Of a DNA stretch of 64,000 nucleotides, positions 34,058-45,119 are shown piece after piece. Within the stretch, counting starts at the first letter, position 1. Each line of letters starts with the position of its first letter. The position numbers and the translations under genes are program-made. The notes under the pieces are model-generated. The model saw only the letters and a list, made by a program, of their open reading frames with translations. It ran no database searches and was not told the origin of the DNA. This DNA comes from Trichuris trichiura. Taxonomy: Eukaryota; Nematoda; Enoplea; Trichinellida; Trichuridae. The stretch covers positions 5,750,001-5,814,000 of the forward strand of contig JBAJFE010000004.1 of assembly GCA_037903355.1 (NCBI GenBank), in the 5' to 3' direction.

Positions 34058-34450
34058 ATTAACATCGTAGAAGCCTGGAATGACGCATCGATATAATGAT
34101 GGTTTCATGTTTGACGGACGCTTATCCCAGAGCTTATCTGTGATCTTAAATACTCTGTGCCTTGTTCTCAAGTGTACGAGATTCATAAAAGTTGCGTTCG
34201 GTCTGCAAACTGGCTAGACTTTGAAGAAGTGGAATATCAGAGTGTTAAAGATGTTTTGAGTTGTCAATCGGATGAGCTGACTATCAGGAGCTGCAGGAGC
34301 TTTCAGTTGCCGGGGAAGTAGGAGGAAGAGAAGAAGATGACGAAAGTCAGGAAGCTCCTCCATGACTATGGGTCATTGCTGAGCTTCCAGATGCTCTAGA
34401 AGCTATTGAGCAGCGGTTCAATATCTCGAAGACAATGATTGTAATGTAGA
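34058..34450 (+). pseudogene. Tigger-like transposase C-terminus, remnant
   Basis: Scattered in-frame pieces with stops and shifts resemble the end of CENP-B/DDE transposases: INIVEAWNDASI right after the TA at 34058, then NWLDFEEVEYQSVKD, the acidic stretch GREEDDESQEAPP and LPDALEAIEQRF. It is contiguous with the terminal repeat on its left, which suggests that a Tigger-like MITE inserted into an older transposase gene. The match is from memory of the family pattern and is weak at single-residue level. Confidence 0.45.
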
Positions 34451-34756
34451 AAAGACGAAGGCATCTCACTCCTAAAAGCCACTTTGAAATCTATCCGCTG
34501 TAAAGAGTTTTATCACAAAAGTTATCCCGTTAATATATCTTCGCCATAAAAAGGAAGAACATGTTATTCAGATTCTGCGTAAGGGGATTCATACCTTAGC
34601 CAGCACAGCGGTTGAATAAATAGCTTAGATGCATCACAATTTCTTTTTCGACGCAGCTTAATTACGGTATTTTTCTGCATTGGTGTTTACATATAAACGA
34701 TCTTTCTAATGCTTTTCCCTTAATCCTGGTTTTCCTATACTTTGAGTATACACATA

Positions 34757-34786
34757 GCGCTGATGACAAGCCCCGAAAGCTCCGTG
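34757..34786 (+). ncRNA. Hammerhead-like remnant
   Basis: GCG-CTGATGA, a shortened and unpaired helix II region, then CCCCGAAAGCTC-CGT. It lacks helix II and so is a relic. Confidence 0.35.
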
Positions 34787-35545
34787 ATTTAATGTTTTGA
34801 AATAAACGTTAATTTAACGAACGGGTTGCTAAACCGCAAAGATTTTCGCTCTGAATAACGAACCCGTTAGCGAAGAAGAAAAAGAAAAAAATTAAATACT
34901 TTGAGTATATCCTATAATGCGAGATTCGCCAGGGTTTTCCATCAAGCAAATTCTCGCGTCATGCGGAAACTACCTGTATATTCTAGCTAAGGTTATTTTC
35001 TGCGACGATGGAATCATTAAACAGTCGTTTAGATGTATTAATAATGCATTCTGTACCTTTTGACTGGATTTTTGTTGGTTCTCTTAGAATAATTTCCTGT
35101 GCCGAAGGGTAAAGGATGGCCTTTTTGTAACATACTAATAATTTACGGCTTTTTGAACAATTTCATGTCACTATTATTGAATCTTTTTGAATACTAACGC
35201 ATTCCACCAATTAAACGACTTAATTCAACGTTCGCCAACTGACCTCAAGTAATTCTGCTGTCTTGGTACTTCTTTACTGATTATTTTATTAACAAAACTG
35301 CGTTTGTATCCGTAAAAGAATTCAGGAATGGCTAGGAGAATGTGTAATGAACAAACTCAATATAGAACTCAACAAATGAGATTGTAAGAAAACGCATTGG
35401 CTGAGTCAGGCTAAAATTAATGCACAGTTAGGACGTTTTATTTGCTTAAGACTGTAAAGCAAAGTTCACTGATATTCAACTCCTGCCTTTATCAATGAAT
35501 TTTCGGTTTATCACGCTGTTTGCTTACTCTTTTTTCTTTATTTAG

Positions 35546-35668
35546 GATTATAAAGCAGCACACCTTGCAAATCCGTTTTTTAAAATGGAACCTTGGCTGT
35601 CTGCTTTAAACGAAATAGCCTATCTTTTGGACGAAGATCGCGTATCAATTAGGGATATCCGAAAGAAA
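35546..35668 (+). CDS. Unrecognised protein-coding exon
   Basis: A 41-codon exon with clean signals: a pyrimidine-rich acceptor (TTTTTTCTTTATTTAG) and donor AAA|GTATGC, open only in the frame starting DYKAAHLANPFFK and ending DIRKK. Composition (MEPWLSALNEIAYLLDEDRV) is that of a folded helical protein. I do not recognise the family. It ends in phase 0, whereas the next exon I see (39253) is entered in phase 1, so either an intermediate exon is missed or the two belong to different genes. Two family foldbacks lie between them. Confidence 0.45.
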
Positions 35669-36995
35669 GTATGCGCCATTTGCGTATGATTTTGTCAAGC
35701 ATTATTAATGTTTTCCTGAGGATGGCTGTAACAACTTGAGACATCTGGAAGAAGTGGTGCATACTACTAGCTTGAATGTGGAATGCTTCGTGCGCTAGGC
35801 ACTCTCCCATACCTCCAAGTATGAATTCGAACGTAAAATTTCGTGTAACAAGTCTGAACAGTTTTACTGAATATCGTACGCGATTGGTCTGTTTCGAAGT
35901 AAAAGGTTTGTTTTATTTGTGATCACAACACACGTAGTCGACGTTTTCTTTCAAGATATCCTACGCCAAGATACCTCCAAAGCTTAGAGTAAATGTGTAC
36001 TCACTAAAACTTTTTATTTAGAAACAGGCTGATCCGTACAACATTCAATAAATAGCTGCAAGTATGAGCATTTTGCTTAAGACGTTGCTAAGCATTCTGA
36101 AAATTGTACGTTTCCTAGCGGGTATATTCGCTTTTATGGTGAATCTTTAATACGGTTTTTATTTTGACAGTTTTTTTGGGTTTTTAATATTAGGCCAAAC
36201 AAACGCCGTACCAACCGATGCATGTGTATTTATCAGGCGGACGTCGCTGAACAACTTATTGTTAAGCATTCTTAAAGTTTCCCTGAGTTTTGGCATTGGC
36301 TATCCATTTGATAAACATGCTGTTTAGTGTCTAGTGGGTCCTATGACTCTTGTCAATGTGCGCTATATGATTGTATTGGTCGCCTGCATTCGAGAGAAGT
36401 TCGAGTCAGGAAGGTCAATGGTAATTGAAGATGAATCAGGTATTTATACGGTTTTATCTTGTTGCTAGCTGTACTGTAAGTCGGATTTTTACTACTCCAT
36501 GCAATTCTACACTTAATAGGGCGGATTTATCATTATGTAGAAAGTATTTCTTTAAAAATTTTTAGTTTCCGGATCATAGCTTATTTGTAATACGGTTTTG
36601 TTTGTAAGCTGCCAGTTTAACTCTCGCGACTGTATCTGGTGCGCATATTGCAGTATTAATAAATTTGTGACAGCAGTAGGAGTTCCTATTTATCCACATT
36701 TGTTAATATCGTGTAATTTGACAACTTTCCCGCTGTGTAGGAGACATTCTGTATAAAAAATTCTGAGTTCTTAGTTTGTGTTTGATCATTCATCAGCTTG
36801 TAAAGTACTGCTCGAATGATAAGTGAGACGATAGCGAATGTTTTAAATAAGTCAGGTGATCATCAGTTTAACATGAGCTGGGAGCAGGTGTTTAAAATGC
36901 GTAAAGAATTGTAACTGTCCAAGGCTCCGATGCCGTAACGCTTCATGTCAAGTTTCTTTTACGGAAAGCTTGTCCCGTTGAAAAATTTTTAATAT

Positions 36996-37034
36996 TCCGG
37001 AGCTTTCGGGTCAACCGAGACCCGTCTTCAGCGG
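36996..37034 (-). ncRNA. Hammerhead-like core, intact pairing
   Basis: Minus strand: CCG-CTGAAGA-C-GGGTC-TCGGTT-GACCC-GAAAGCTC-CGG. All expected pairs of helices I and II are present. Confidence 0.58.
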
Positions 37035-37126
37035 TGTTAAAATGATGTAATGAAAATTTCGCGGTGTTAAAATCATTTAATAATCAGCATTTTAACACCG
37101 TGAAATTTTCATTACATCATTTTAAC

Positions 37127-37165
37127 ACCGCTGAAGACGGGTCTCGGTTGACCCGAAAGCTCCGG
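37127..37165 (+). ncRNA. Hammerhead-like core, intact pairing
   Basis: Identical to the opposite arm but on the plus strand. Together the two cores would also form one long hairpin in any read-through transcript. Confidence 0.58.
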
Positions 37166-37589
37166 AATATTAAAAATTTTTCAACGGGACAAGCTTTCCG
37201 TAAAAAAAGAAACTTGACATGAAACTATACGGTCCCGTACCAAGAAGTTGCATCTACATGCCGTAACTTTATGAAAACTGCCAATGTTTGTTTGCTTAAT
37301 TCTCTAAGGTACCCCTACCGCGCGTCGCAAAAGATCAATATTAAATCCCCTAGTTACATTGGAAAAAACTTTGCAAGCTTCCGCAGTAGTGATACATTCG
37401 GGACATTTTAACCAGCCTTTCGACCTAAAGTTTTACGCCACGAAAGTAATCCACGTTTATGATGGTTTAAAGAGGCTCTATATATTCGACAAATGCGACA
37501 TACAACTGTGATTAAAGAGTGAAAATAAGCGCACTATGGACAAACATAATCACCACTCCAACTGTTCCTCTTTAAAATGACTGCATACC

Positions 37590-37826
37590 ACGAACACATG
37601 GAACAAAAATGTGGAGAAAAAAAGGTGTAATCTATGGACAAAAAATGGAATGACAGAAAACAATGGAATAATATACATAGAACAATGTATATGGAAATAC
37701 ATATACACAGATTAAATTTATTAATTAATGTAGAACAAAAATGGAATAAACAAAAAACGAATAATATATATGGGACAACGGAATAAAATATACACGAAGC
37801 AATACATATAGGAATATATATTTCAT
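37590..37826. repeat. A-rich minisatellite (ATGGAATAA-like)
   Basis: Degenerate units ATGGAATGA, ATGGAATAA and ATGGAACAA alternate with ATATACATA runs. It is the complement of the tract at 6710-6925 and runs into a foldback-family arm at 37827, as the microsatellite at 1848 does at 2025. Confidence 0.7.
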
Positions 37827-38190
37827 AGTTGATCTTTTGATTCACGGGTTTAGCCTATTTGATGTATCTGTAAGTAAACTTCAAAGTGCCCTACCAACGA
37901 ATGGATGAGCAAATTGTAAACATAATTCCTCTTAACGGGTGTGTGTATCAACATTATTGTACGGAAAAGCTACCCGTTCAAAAATTGTTTAATTGCGAAG
38001 CTTTCAGGGATCACCTGTCCCCGAAAGCTTCGCAATTAAACAATTTTTAAACGGGTAGCTTTTCCGTACAATAATGTTGAGCAAATTGTAAGAGAAAATA
38101 CAGAACAATTTCTATACCGTACGTTTCATAACTGCTCTTGTTCCGTCATTCAACGGAAGTCTGAAGCTATTGGAACTGCTTTGCTACCGC
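37827..38190. mobile_element. Foldback-family copy, partial, carrying a nested insertion
   Basis: It begins CATAGTTGATCTTTTGATTC, continues with GTAAGTAAACTTCAAAGTGC and GGATGAGCAAATTG, is split by the 37920-38077 insertion, then resumes with GAGAAAATACAGAACAATTT and a ribozyme-like remnant (ACCGTACGTTTCATAACTGC). The right arm is absent. The following 500 bp include a 45-codon open piece at about 38440-38582 (VKVKEAIARLEGVG) that may be decayed element coding sequence. Confidence 0.65.
37920..38077. mobile_element. Nested foldback element, 158 bp
   Basis: Target duplication TGAGCAAATTGTAA (14 bp) at 37906-37919 and 38078-38091. Its arms contain CAACATTATTGTACGGAAAA and its complement, plus AACGGGTAGC and GCGAAGCTTTC. 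It inserted into another member of the family and is therefore younger. Confidence 0.85.
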
Positions 38191-39252
38191 CTCCAAAGAA
38201 GACTGAAAGAGGAAGTTATAAATAGTAGTGGTTTTTCACAGGCTTCTCCACCTACCACTTGAAATCAGTCGGGGGAGTACAGGAAATTAAATGCCTCTGC
38301 TCAGCATCGTACCTAGGTGAAACGAGCAAGTGTTTCTTCATGGATTTCGGCAAGATATGTCCTCGGTTGGTGCTCCCGAAATGCTAGAAATCAGTTGGAG
38401 TAGTGATTTTAAAGGACCTCTAAAACCCCTAAAGGGGCTGGAAAATCTCGGCAGAGGTGAAAGTCAAAGAGGCGATTGCGCGTTTAGAAGGGGTCGGTAG
38501 GGGAGTCCGTACTTTAACTGGGAGAGTGCGTCGTGAGAAAGCTGCGGCAGTTTTAGCTGCCATTAACGTTTGGCGCGCATGAATATGTCACCCTCTGCGG
38601 CCTCTGCTGCATGAATAATGCTCCTGAGACCTTACGGCATTCCTCCGTTCACAAAACACAAGCGGCTCTTTCGCCAGTCTTGTGAACGCTGCACAGCTCA
38701 AGGACGAGCTGCTGCCTTTTAAGTGAATCAGCTGCTGCTGGACAATGATCCTTTACGATGGATTCCTGAGACAAGAATAACTTCTTTTCCCCTTTTCTTC
38801 CGAATGTTTATTTCGCTACTTCCTCTACTCTTCCACCCAAAAATTTTTATTGCATTTCTTGATTTGTTCCTTTTCTCTTACTTTAGTTTCCTATGTTTTT
38901 GCTGTTATTGTATTGGTGTTTCCGTTTTCCTCTCTTTATTCTTTCCTTTCTCCTCCTTTTAAGATTATTTGCTGTTTTTGAACCTCCCAGAAACTGCTTG
39001 CTTTAAAGTAAGTACAATGCCTAATAGAATGAAATACCTGCTCTCTGCCATTACTTTTGCGCTGAAGACGGGAACAGAGCCTTCCTGAAAACTTCACACA
39101 ACAAAAATCTTTACGGTCAAATTTCCATAATTACACTACGCATCTCCACACTCCCCTTACAAAGAGTTTCATTTTCAATGTTATAAGCGCACTTATGTTT
39201 GTTATTTTTCCGCTGTAACTTAATGTTGGGATCATATTAATTTCTTTTCTAG

Positions 39253-39717
39253 GATGTATGGATTGTATTCTCAAAGTTCCTGCTGTGGATGGACCGCATG
39301 AATATCTAACCAATCTGAGTGCAGGTGCTGTCCTATTGTTAAACCAGGTAGTAATACGAGTTTGTTTCATTCGAAAGTGAAAAAGGCTTAGTGTTTTCAA
39401 TTTAGCCTTTCTTTTGCTGTCTGTCTCGCCTGAAGCCATACATGATTCTTCGTAAGTTCATGATTAAGCGTATTTACTGGCTCGAATACCAAAACTATCC
39501 CAGTTCTGCTGACGTAGAACTTCTTGCTACCCAGTTATTACGGACGCAGAAAGCGCGTCCTACAGTTTTGCAATGCTCTCCTCAGTCTAGTGAGCGTTCA
39601 AAACCAATTCTAGTTGATGAAGAAAACTTACGCGACCAGCTTAAGAATGGGATTTTACGAATGGTTCAAAAAGATTTGGAAGTGATTGAGCTACGTTTAT
39701 CAGGCACTACATCGTGA
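39253..39717 (+). CDS. Unrecognised protein, last two exons
   Basis: Exon 39253-39347 (acceptor TTTTCTAG, entered in phase 1, donor CAG|GTAGTA) and exon 39406-39717 (acceptor TTTAG, stop TGA), with a 58 bp intron, give 134 residues. The sequence begins CMDCILKVPAVDGPHEYLTN, has an aromatic and basic middle (RKFMIKRIYWLEYQNYPSS) and ends with a charged helix (NLRDQLKNGILRMVQKDLEV). No membrane segment. I do not recognise the family. The intron size matches those of the confirmed genes, and AATAAA lies 60 bp after the stop. The 5' exons are unknown; 35546-35668 is a candidate but its phase does not fit directly. Confidence 0.55.
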
Positions 39718-39776
39718 GCTTTCTCCTTCGCTAGCTGGATCAAAGTGTACATTCCTGTGGAAGAAACCGCTGAAGC

Positions 39777-39782
39777 AATAAA
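39777..39782 (+). terminator. Poly(A) signal of the unrecognised gene
   Basis: AATAAA 60 bp after the stop at 39717, followed by a GT-rich stretch (GGTGACGTTTTC). Confidence 0.55.
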
Positions 39783-42144
39783 GGTGACGTTTTCTTCCCG
39801 TGATGCAGCGCAGTTCATAAAGAGATAGATTCTGCGGAATGCCTAGAGCTTCTGCAAAGTAGAACGCATATCTCAGTGCTTTCTGACGATTCAAACGAAA
39901 GCATTAACACAAGTTTTTCCTCTTTACAAAAGTTTATGCGATTTGGAGAATAAAGCCAGCATTCATAAAACGAAGAAGAAGCAATTTCTATTATTAGTAT
40001 TTAAGATTGTATACAGGCTTGAGCAGAACTAGGTTTAGAAAAAACCTGTCAACCCATACCAGGAGTGGAAATAGCAAATAAAATCTCGAAAAAGACTGCG
40101 CGTTGTAAAACCAGCAATGACTTGATAATATCAGTTGAAAATGTAAACCCAACAAACTATTTAATACTTTACTGGAAGGGGCTTTGTTTTGCCGCTTCTG
40201 CAGTTTCGCCCCTTTCTCAGCTTCGGCAGGGTCTTATCTAGTCAACGACTGTTTTTCACGCTTTGGATAGACTGCTCGCTGTTGACGAATGTGTAAAGAA
40301 CTAGCCAAATCTATGTGCAGCAGAATTTGGAACCTTCAATTTTTTTTCAGTCGCTCTCTGGTAAAACAACTTCCGTCTCAGTAAACACTTCGCTACGCAG
40401 TTCTCGAATACGAATCCTTTCGTAAATTAAAATGATTAAAATGTTGCCATTGTATCAGCCAAAGTTACTCGCAACCAAATGGTCGATGAGCTGAAGCGTA
40501 TTTCAGGATTACCTGTCAGTGCGGTGTGAACAAAGGGTTAATTCAAAATTGCTGTAAACAAAAATAATTTTGTTTCCACGCTGTTCCACATCGGTTTAGC
40601 TTCTGAGGGAACAGAAGTGTGAGAATCGAAACGTTTCGTACAAAAGAGTCGACGTGATCACACAAAATCTATGGTGTTTTTGCGGAAAAGGATTGTTACT
40701 ATGTTAGACCGCAAACGAAACCACAGAAGGACATGAGCATACAAAAAGTAAAAGTAAACGTCCTCTTGTGTACAATGTCCATAAGGACAGTACTGACTCC
40801 TAGTCAGGTGCCAGAGCAACTCATTTCATGTGACATCGAGCAACTAGAAAGAGCATAAGGAGTACTGCACCTATACAGTTCAGGAAGGTATTAGGTTGGA
40901 ACAGTAGTTCTAGCACGATTTGTCTGTCATGCTTGAACAGCGGTGCAAAACGATTAATGTTTTTTTTGAGAGGAAGGTTACGACTTTGCCCATTGATAAC
41001 ATGCGTAACAACCTCGAAGCTTTCAGGGTCAACAGGTGCCGTCCTCGGCGAAATTCTACATGCGTCAACCTTTGTTCGCTTAAGACGGGACCTCTTAGCC
41101 TCTAAAACTTAGAATATTTTTTACCTTTCATCTCACTCAAACGAAACCATAATCATCCACATGAAAACATGCGTTACCAGAATATCAGCTAGCTTTTAAA
41201 GTGTCCTCAAATTAAACGTGTTTGTTATGGAGAATGCACAGGTTAAACCCTGTTAGAGGTTATTTTCTTTCCTAATTCTCTTAACTGCCTCAGAAAATTT
41301 CATGTACGAAAACTCATCTGAGGCATATTTCATGTATGTAGTTTTTGTTTCATACTCTGCTTTCAATTAAATAAATTCTCGTCAATTGTATTTGCAAATA
41401 CTGACGGCCTCTGAGACTAAAGACTATGGAATAGCAGTTGAGTAATGGGTGCCTGCAACGGCCTTCAGAAACTGTTTTACTTTTTTGTCAACTTTATACC
41501 TGATTGTAAAATAAATTATTATTTGTAGCTTCTAGGATTACTTTCATCCTGTACTCAAGGGATAATAAAGGAATTGTGACAGCAGCGTATGATAACAAAA
41601 CATAAATACAGTTCAGCGATGATTTTCCTGTATTACCTGAATATTCTTCCTCAGAACAGAATCAGTCCCTTTCAAAATTCTATCCGTTTCATGGCTCTTC
41701 ACATGGTTCCAGTGTATCGAAAGTAGTTGTACCGTTATGGCCGTACCATAAAGCGAAGTGCTGACGCGGAAATTAGTTCCCTCTGTTTTTTCAAGCCTAA
41801 GAAATTCTACAGATCAAACGGTACTAGAAAAACGTTGCTAGGCGGTGAAAACAGGAGTGCTGGTGAACTTCAGTAGTACAACTTTGAATGAGATGGAAAA
41901 AAATGTTCGCCAAAGGTTTAAACTTTGTACGTGCTTGGCGTCATCGCCTCTGTTGAAAGTAATTTTGGACCTCACATTCTAACACAAGAAGTTATAGAAA
42001 TAAGAAGTACATTCCTTGAAATCTTGACACAGCACAATAATCAGGCAACTCAAAGCATTACTGGAGAAGAACGTTGAACTCCGACAGGCACAAAAGAGAA
42101 AAAGGATTTAGTAACTACAAAAACTGACAAAAAGAGCGTTGTGA
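39783..42144. other. No gene recognised
   Basis: No supported exon. A weak ribozyme-like remnant on the minus strand near 41018-41055 (GGACGGCACC and CTGAAAGCTTCG) suggests a decayed foldback element. Confidence 0.45.
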
Positions 42145-44660
42145 TTGCAATGGGCAAAAACACGTACACTCAAAAAGTGCGAAGTTCACACGCCCATCAA
42201 ACACGATCCTACGGAAAATGTGAGAAAGGCATTTACGTCTCTAGTGGAATACACTGTTCAAGGTATGTTCTTGAACATAAAGAACATCTTAGGTGTTCAT
42301 GGAATGTTGTACGATTCTCATCCCCAAGTGCACTCCCGTCATCCCGGCAAAGACTATAAGCCGATCATCATTTCCTCTGTCATGTACTGTCTGTTTTCGA
42401 GAATTTTCGCCTGCCATTTACAGGCTGGCATGATTGTCAACGTGAGAAAAAAGGCCTTCATCCGAGGTGTTGATGGTTGTGAGAAGAATACTTTTTTGTT
42501 AAAATCAGCTCTTGATCGGCGGCTCCATCACACCAATCCAGCATGCCTGTGGCGTGTCACGTGTATTACCGATCCGTCGAGGAGTGAAGTAGGGGGATCC
42601 CGCATCCCGGCTACTGTTTTCTCTTATTGTCGATAAACTTGTTGATGAGGGTAGGAGTTGAAGGCTAGTTTTCCATTGTTGATAATGTTATGTTCACTTG
42701 TTTTCGCTGATGACTGTTTTCGCTTTGGAACTGGAAAGCAGGCCTCCAGAGCTTGTTCATGTGTTATCGTTTGTTTTTTGCTCAGAGCCTGACTGCTAAC
42801 GTCGACAAGTGCAGTTCACTTCAGTTTTACCGCGTGCCAAAGAAGCGAGCCGTTATTATTATTGTACAACCCCTGATCCGTTTGAATTCATTGGATGCTA
42901 GCACCGTTTTACCTTGTTTTACCGCTTCCAGTTTTCCAAAGTATCTCGGGGTTCATTATACTCGTTCGGCAAAAGAGTAGACTAGGTTGAAACGGCAGCC
43001 TCCCAAACCGAGTGGATCTGCCGCGCTGAGCTTAAACCTCAGCAAAAAATTGAAACAATGGGTACGCACCTAGTGCCGCGGTTCCTCTACATATACTCAC
43101 CATGGCAACCCGTTGGCAAACACTGCGAGGACTATTGATTATGTGATCAGGCAAGTACGCAAACGCATTCTGCATCTGCCCGTAACGACACTGCAGCGAC
43201 TTCTTTTACATCCAAAAGACGAGGGTGGTTTTCGCTTTACCAGTCTAGCTAAAACGACGGACTTATTCATGCTTAAGTTGTTGAAGAAAACGGAATGCAG
43301 CAGCGACGTACCTGTGCAGGCCACAGCATGTCTGTGGCATAGCTAGAAACGAAAATTTCGGCTTATGCGTTGTCTGCAGCTACCAACGCTTACAAATGTA
43401 GAATTATCAGCAGCAGAGGCGCATCGCCATTGACCAAAAGTTCGATTCCTGTCACGTATCAAGGAGCTGGGTTCCAAGAGTTCAAGGAACGCTGCAGCAG
43501 TAAGTGCATAACGGGTGGGTAGATGACAAAGCAAAGCTTCATTGCGTCCATCAAGGCAGAGACAAATCTGATTACACGCGCTTGTAGACCGTCCGCGGTT
43601 GAGCTGATCTGGGTGACCGAAGAGTCCACTGTAGACGGTACGGGCATGTTCACGTAATGCAGGGGTGGGGAACGTCCAGCCCACGTGCCGGATACGGCCC
43701 GCGAAGCCATTCTATCCGGCCCGGGAGACCATTTTCCGCCCAGGCGCTGGGGCAACCGCACATGGATGCGAGATTCAGGGAAATGTGATTGTGGGAGGTT
43801 ATTGTTCATAATGCGATAAACGTATTGTATGTAAATCCTAGTAAGAAGATAAATCTTGCGTAACAAGCCGGAAGCATCAGGCTGGCTCAGAAGACTGCGT
43901 TGTTGACAGCTCTCTGTCGACAAACCGACATTGTTAGTCCTCGGTGACACGCAGTAGGCACCACCACAGCGTGTGTGCGCACGTAAGTAGCGTGGAGCAT
44001 TGCTTTATTTGAGATAACGACTGTCCAGCTTGCTAGAGCACTTCTGCTTTTTTTGTTCTCAGTAGTCACTAGCATCGTTCTCGTCTGTTGGCGCCGGCCT
44101 CCTGTCCTTTATGTCTTCGAAGTACAAAAAGGTTATTTCGTTCTGTCTAGTTGCGATTATGTTCTTGACAACTGGGTTGCAGAATTGTCTCCAATTTTTG
44201 CCTTTTATCTCGGAGTTGCCTCACCAGGGAAAAGCAGTTCCAAGCAACCCATTAGGGGTGACTTAATAAGCATACGTGCAAATAAAGCGGGCTGTTTTTC
44301 TTTTTTTTCTATCTGGCCCGCGAACGGTCTTATAAACGTCTAAACGGCCCGGGGCACCAAAAAGGTTCCCCACCCCTGACGTAATGCCCTATAATCCGGC
44401 GCCGTAACGATATCGCTAGCAAGCTGACGGCCATAGCTGAGCAAACCGGGTATGAGTCCCTAAAAGAACCCACGCCGAGATACAATGACCAGACATTCAA
44501 ACCGGACCTTATCGTTGTTATTTCCAAGAAGGATCTATGCCGGCTAATGGACCTCAGATCGTCTATGACGTGGACAAACCGTTGGCGTGATAATATTAAG
44601 AGAAATGTTGCAAATACAAAACACTGTTCAGGCTGTTTGCAAATACAAAGTGTGGCACCA
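42145..44660 (+). pseudogene. R2/NeSL-type non-LTR retroelement, decayed
   Basis: Pieces in order on the plus strand, in shifting frames: the RT fingers KPIIISSVMYCLFSRIFA and KKAFIRGVDGCEKNTFLLKS (within 42145-42636), GDPASRLLFSLIVDKLVDEG (about 42599-42655), the catalytic-type box FADD (about 42703), LTANVDKCSSLQFYRV and FPKYLGVHYT (42753-42980), the thumb IDYVIRQVRKRILHLP and PKDEGGFRFTSL (43113-43346), and after the hAT insertion RNDIASKLTAIAEQTGYESL with FKPDLIVV (about 44401-44515), typical of the C-terminal restriction-like endonuclease region. Such elements encode one protein that nicks DNA and reverse-transcribes its RNA at the nick. Many frameshifts and stops show it is dead. The 5' end was not found. 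Confidence 0.72.
43660..44378. mobile_element. hAT element, non-autonomous, 719 bp
   Basis: Terminal inverted repeats CAGGGGTGGGGAAC and GTTCCCCACCCCTG are exact complements. The 8 bp duplication ACGTAATG at 43652-43659 and 44379-44386 is perfect, as expected for hAT transposition. Subterminal GGCCCG words occur at both ends. No transposase frame. It interrupts the R2-type element. Confidence 0.93.
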
Positions 44661-45119
44661 GCGCAGTCGTCGTAGGTGCAACAGGAGCCCACTGCTCAGA
44701 AAATTATTGTACATTGAAGGAGATTGAATTGATGCTCAGCGCAGCTGAAAAATCCCTCTGGTGCCTAAGCACACTAGAGAAAACGAACCAGCTGATGGCT
44801 TGGTTCATGCGGCAGTGGCCACAGGTCTGCGACAAAGTTCCACCAACGGCACTCCCTACTCACGCTTACAGGTTTTGACGGCTTTCAGATCCTGACCATA
44901 CTAACCTCGGAAGAGGCAAACCACCGCAGGCAGAAAAGGCTTGAATCATTACCGGCTCCGTGTTCCAGCCCGATTAAGTATGCGCGAACTGATTGACGGT
45001 AGCTATAAATAAGGATGTCTTTTTATTCTTTATTTTTGTGAATTTGTGTATATTCTTCAGGATTTTCAGTACTTTCCAAGCTTTGTATTAATAACTGCAA
45101 ATAAACGCTGAATACTCCT

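Larger units (their letters stand above)
36940..37257. mobile_element. Foldback element, 318 bp, with two intact ribozyme-like arms
   Basis: Target duplication ATGCCGTAAC (10 bp) at 36930-36939 and 37258-37267. Arms run from AAGTTTCTTTTACGGAAAGC to its complement. An inner pair of TTTTAACACCG blocks surrounds the centre. The right tail has GGTCCCGTACCAAGAA, as in the 12.5 kb copy. Both arms hold matching hammerhead-like cores. Confidence 0.87.

Noticed and set aside
38723..38962. 79-codon hydrophobic ORF
   Set aside because: T/C-rich DNA gives Phe/Leu runs; no start context, splice signals or homology pattern.
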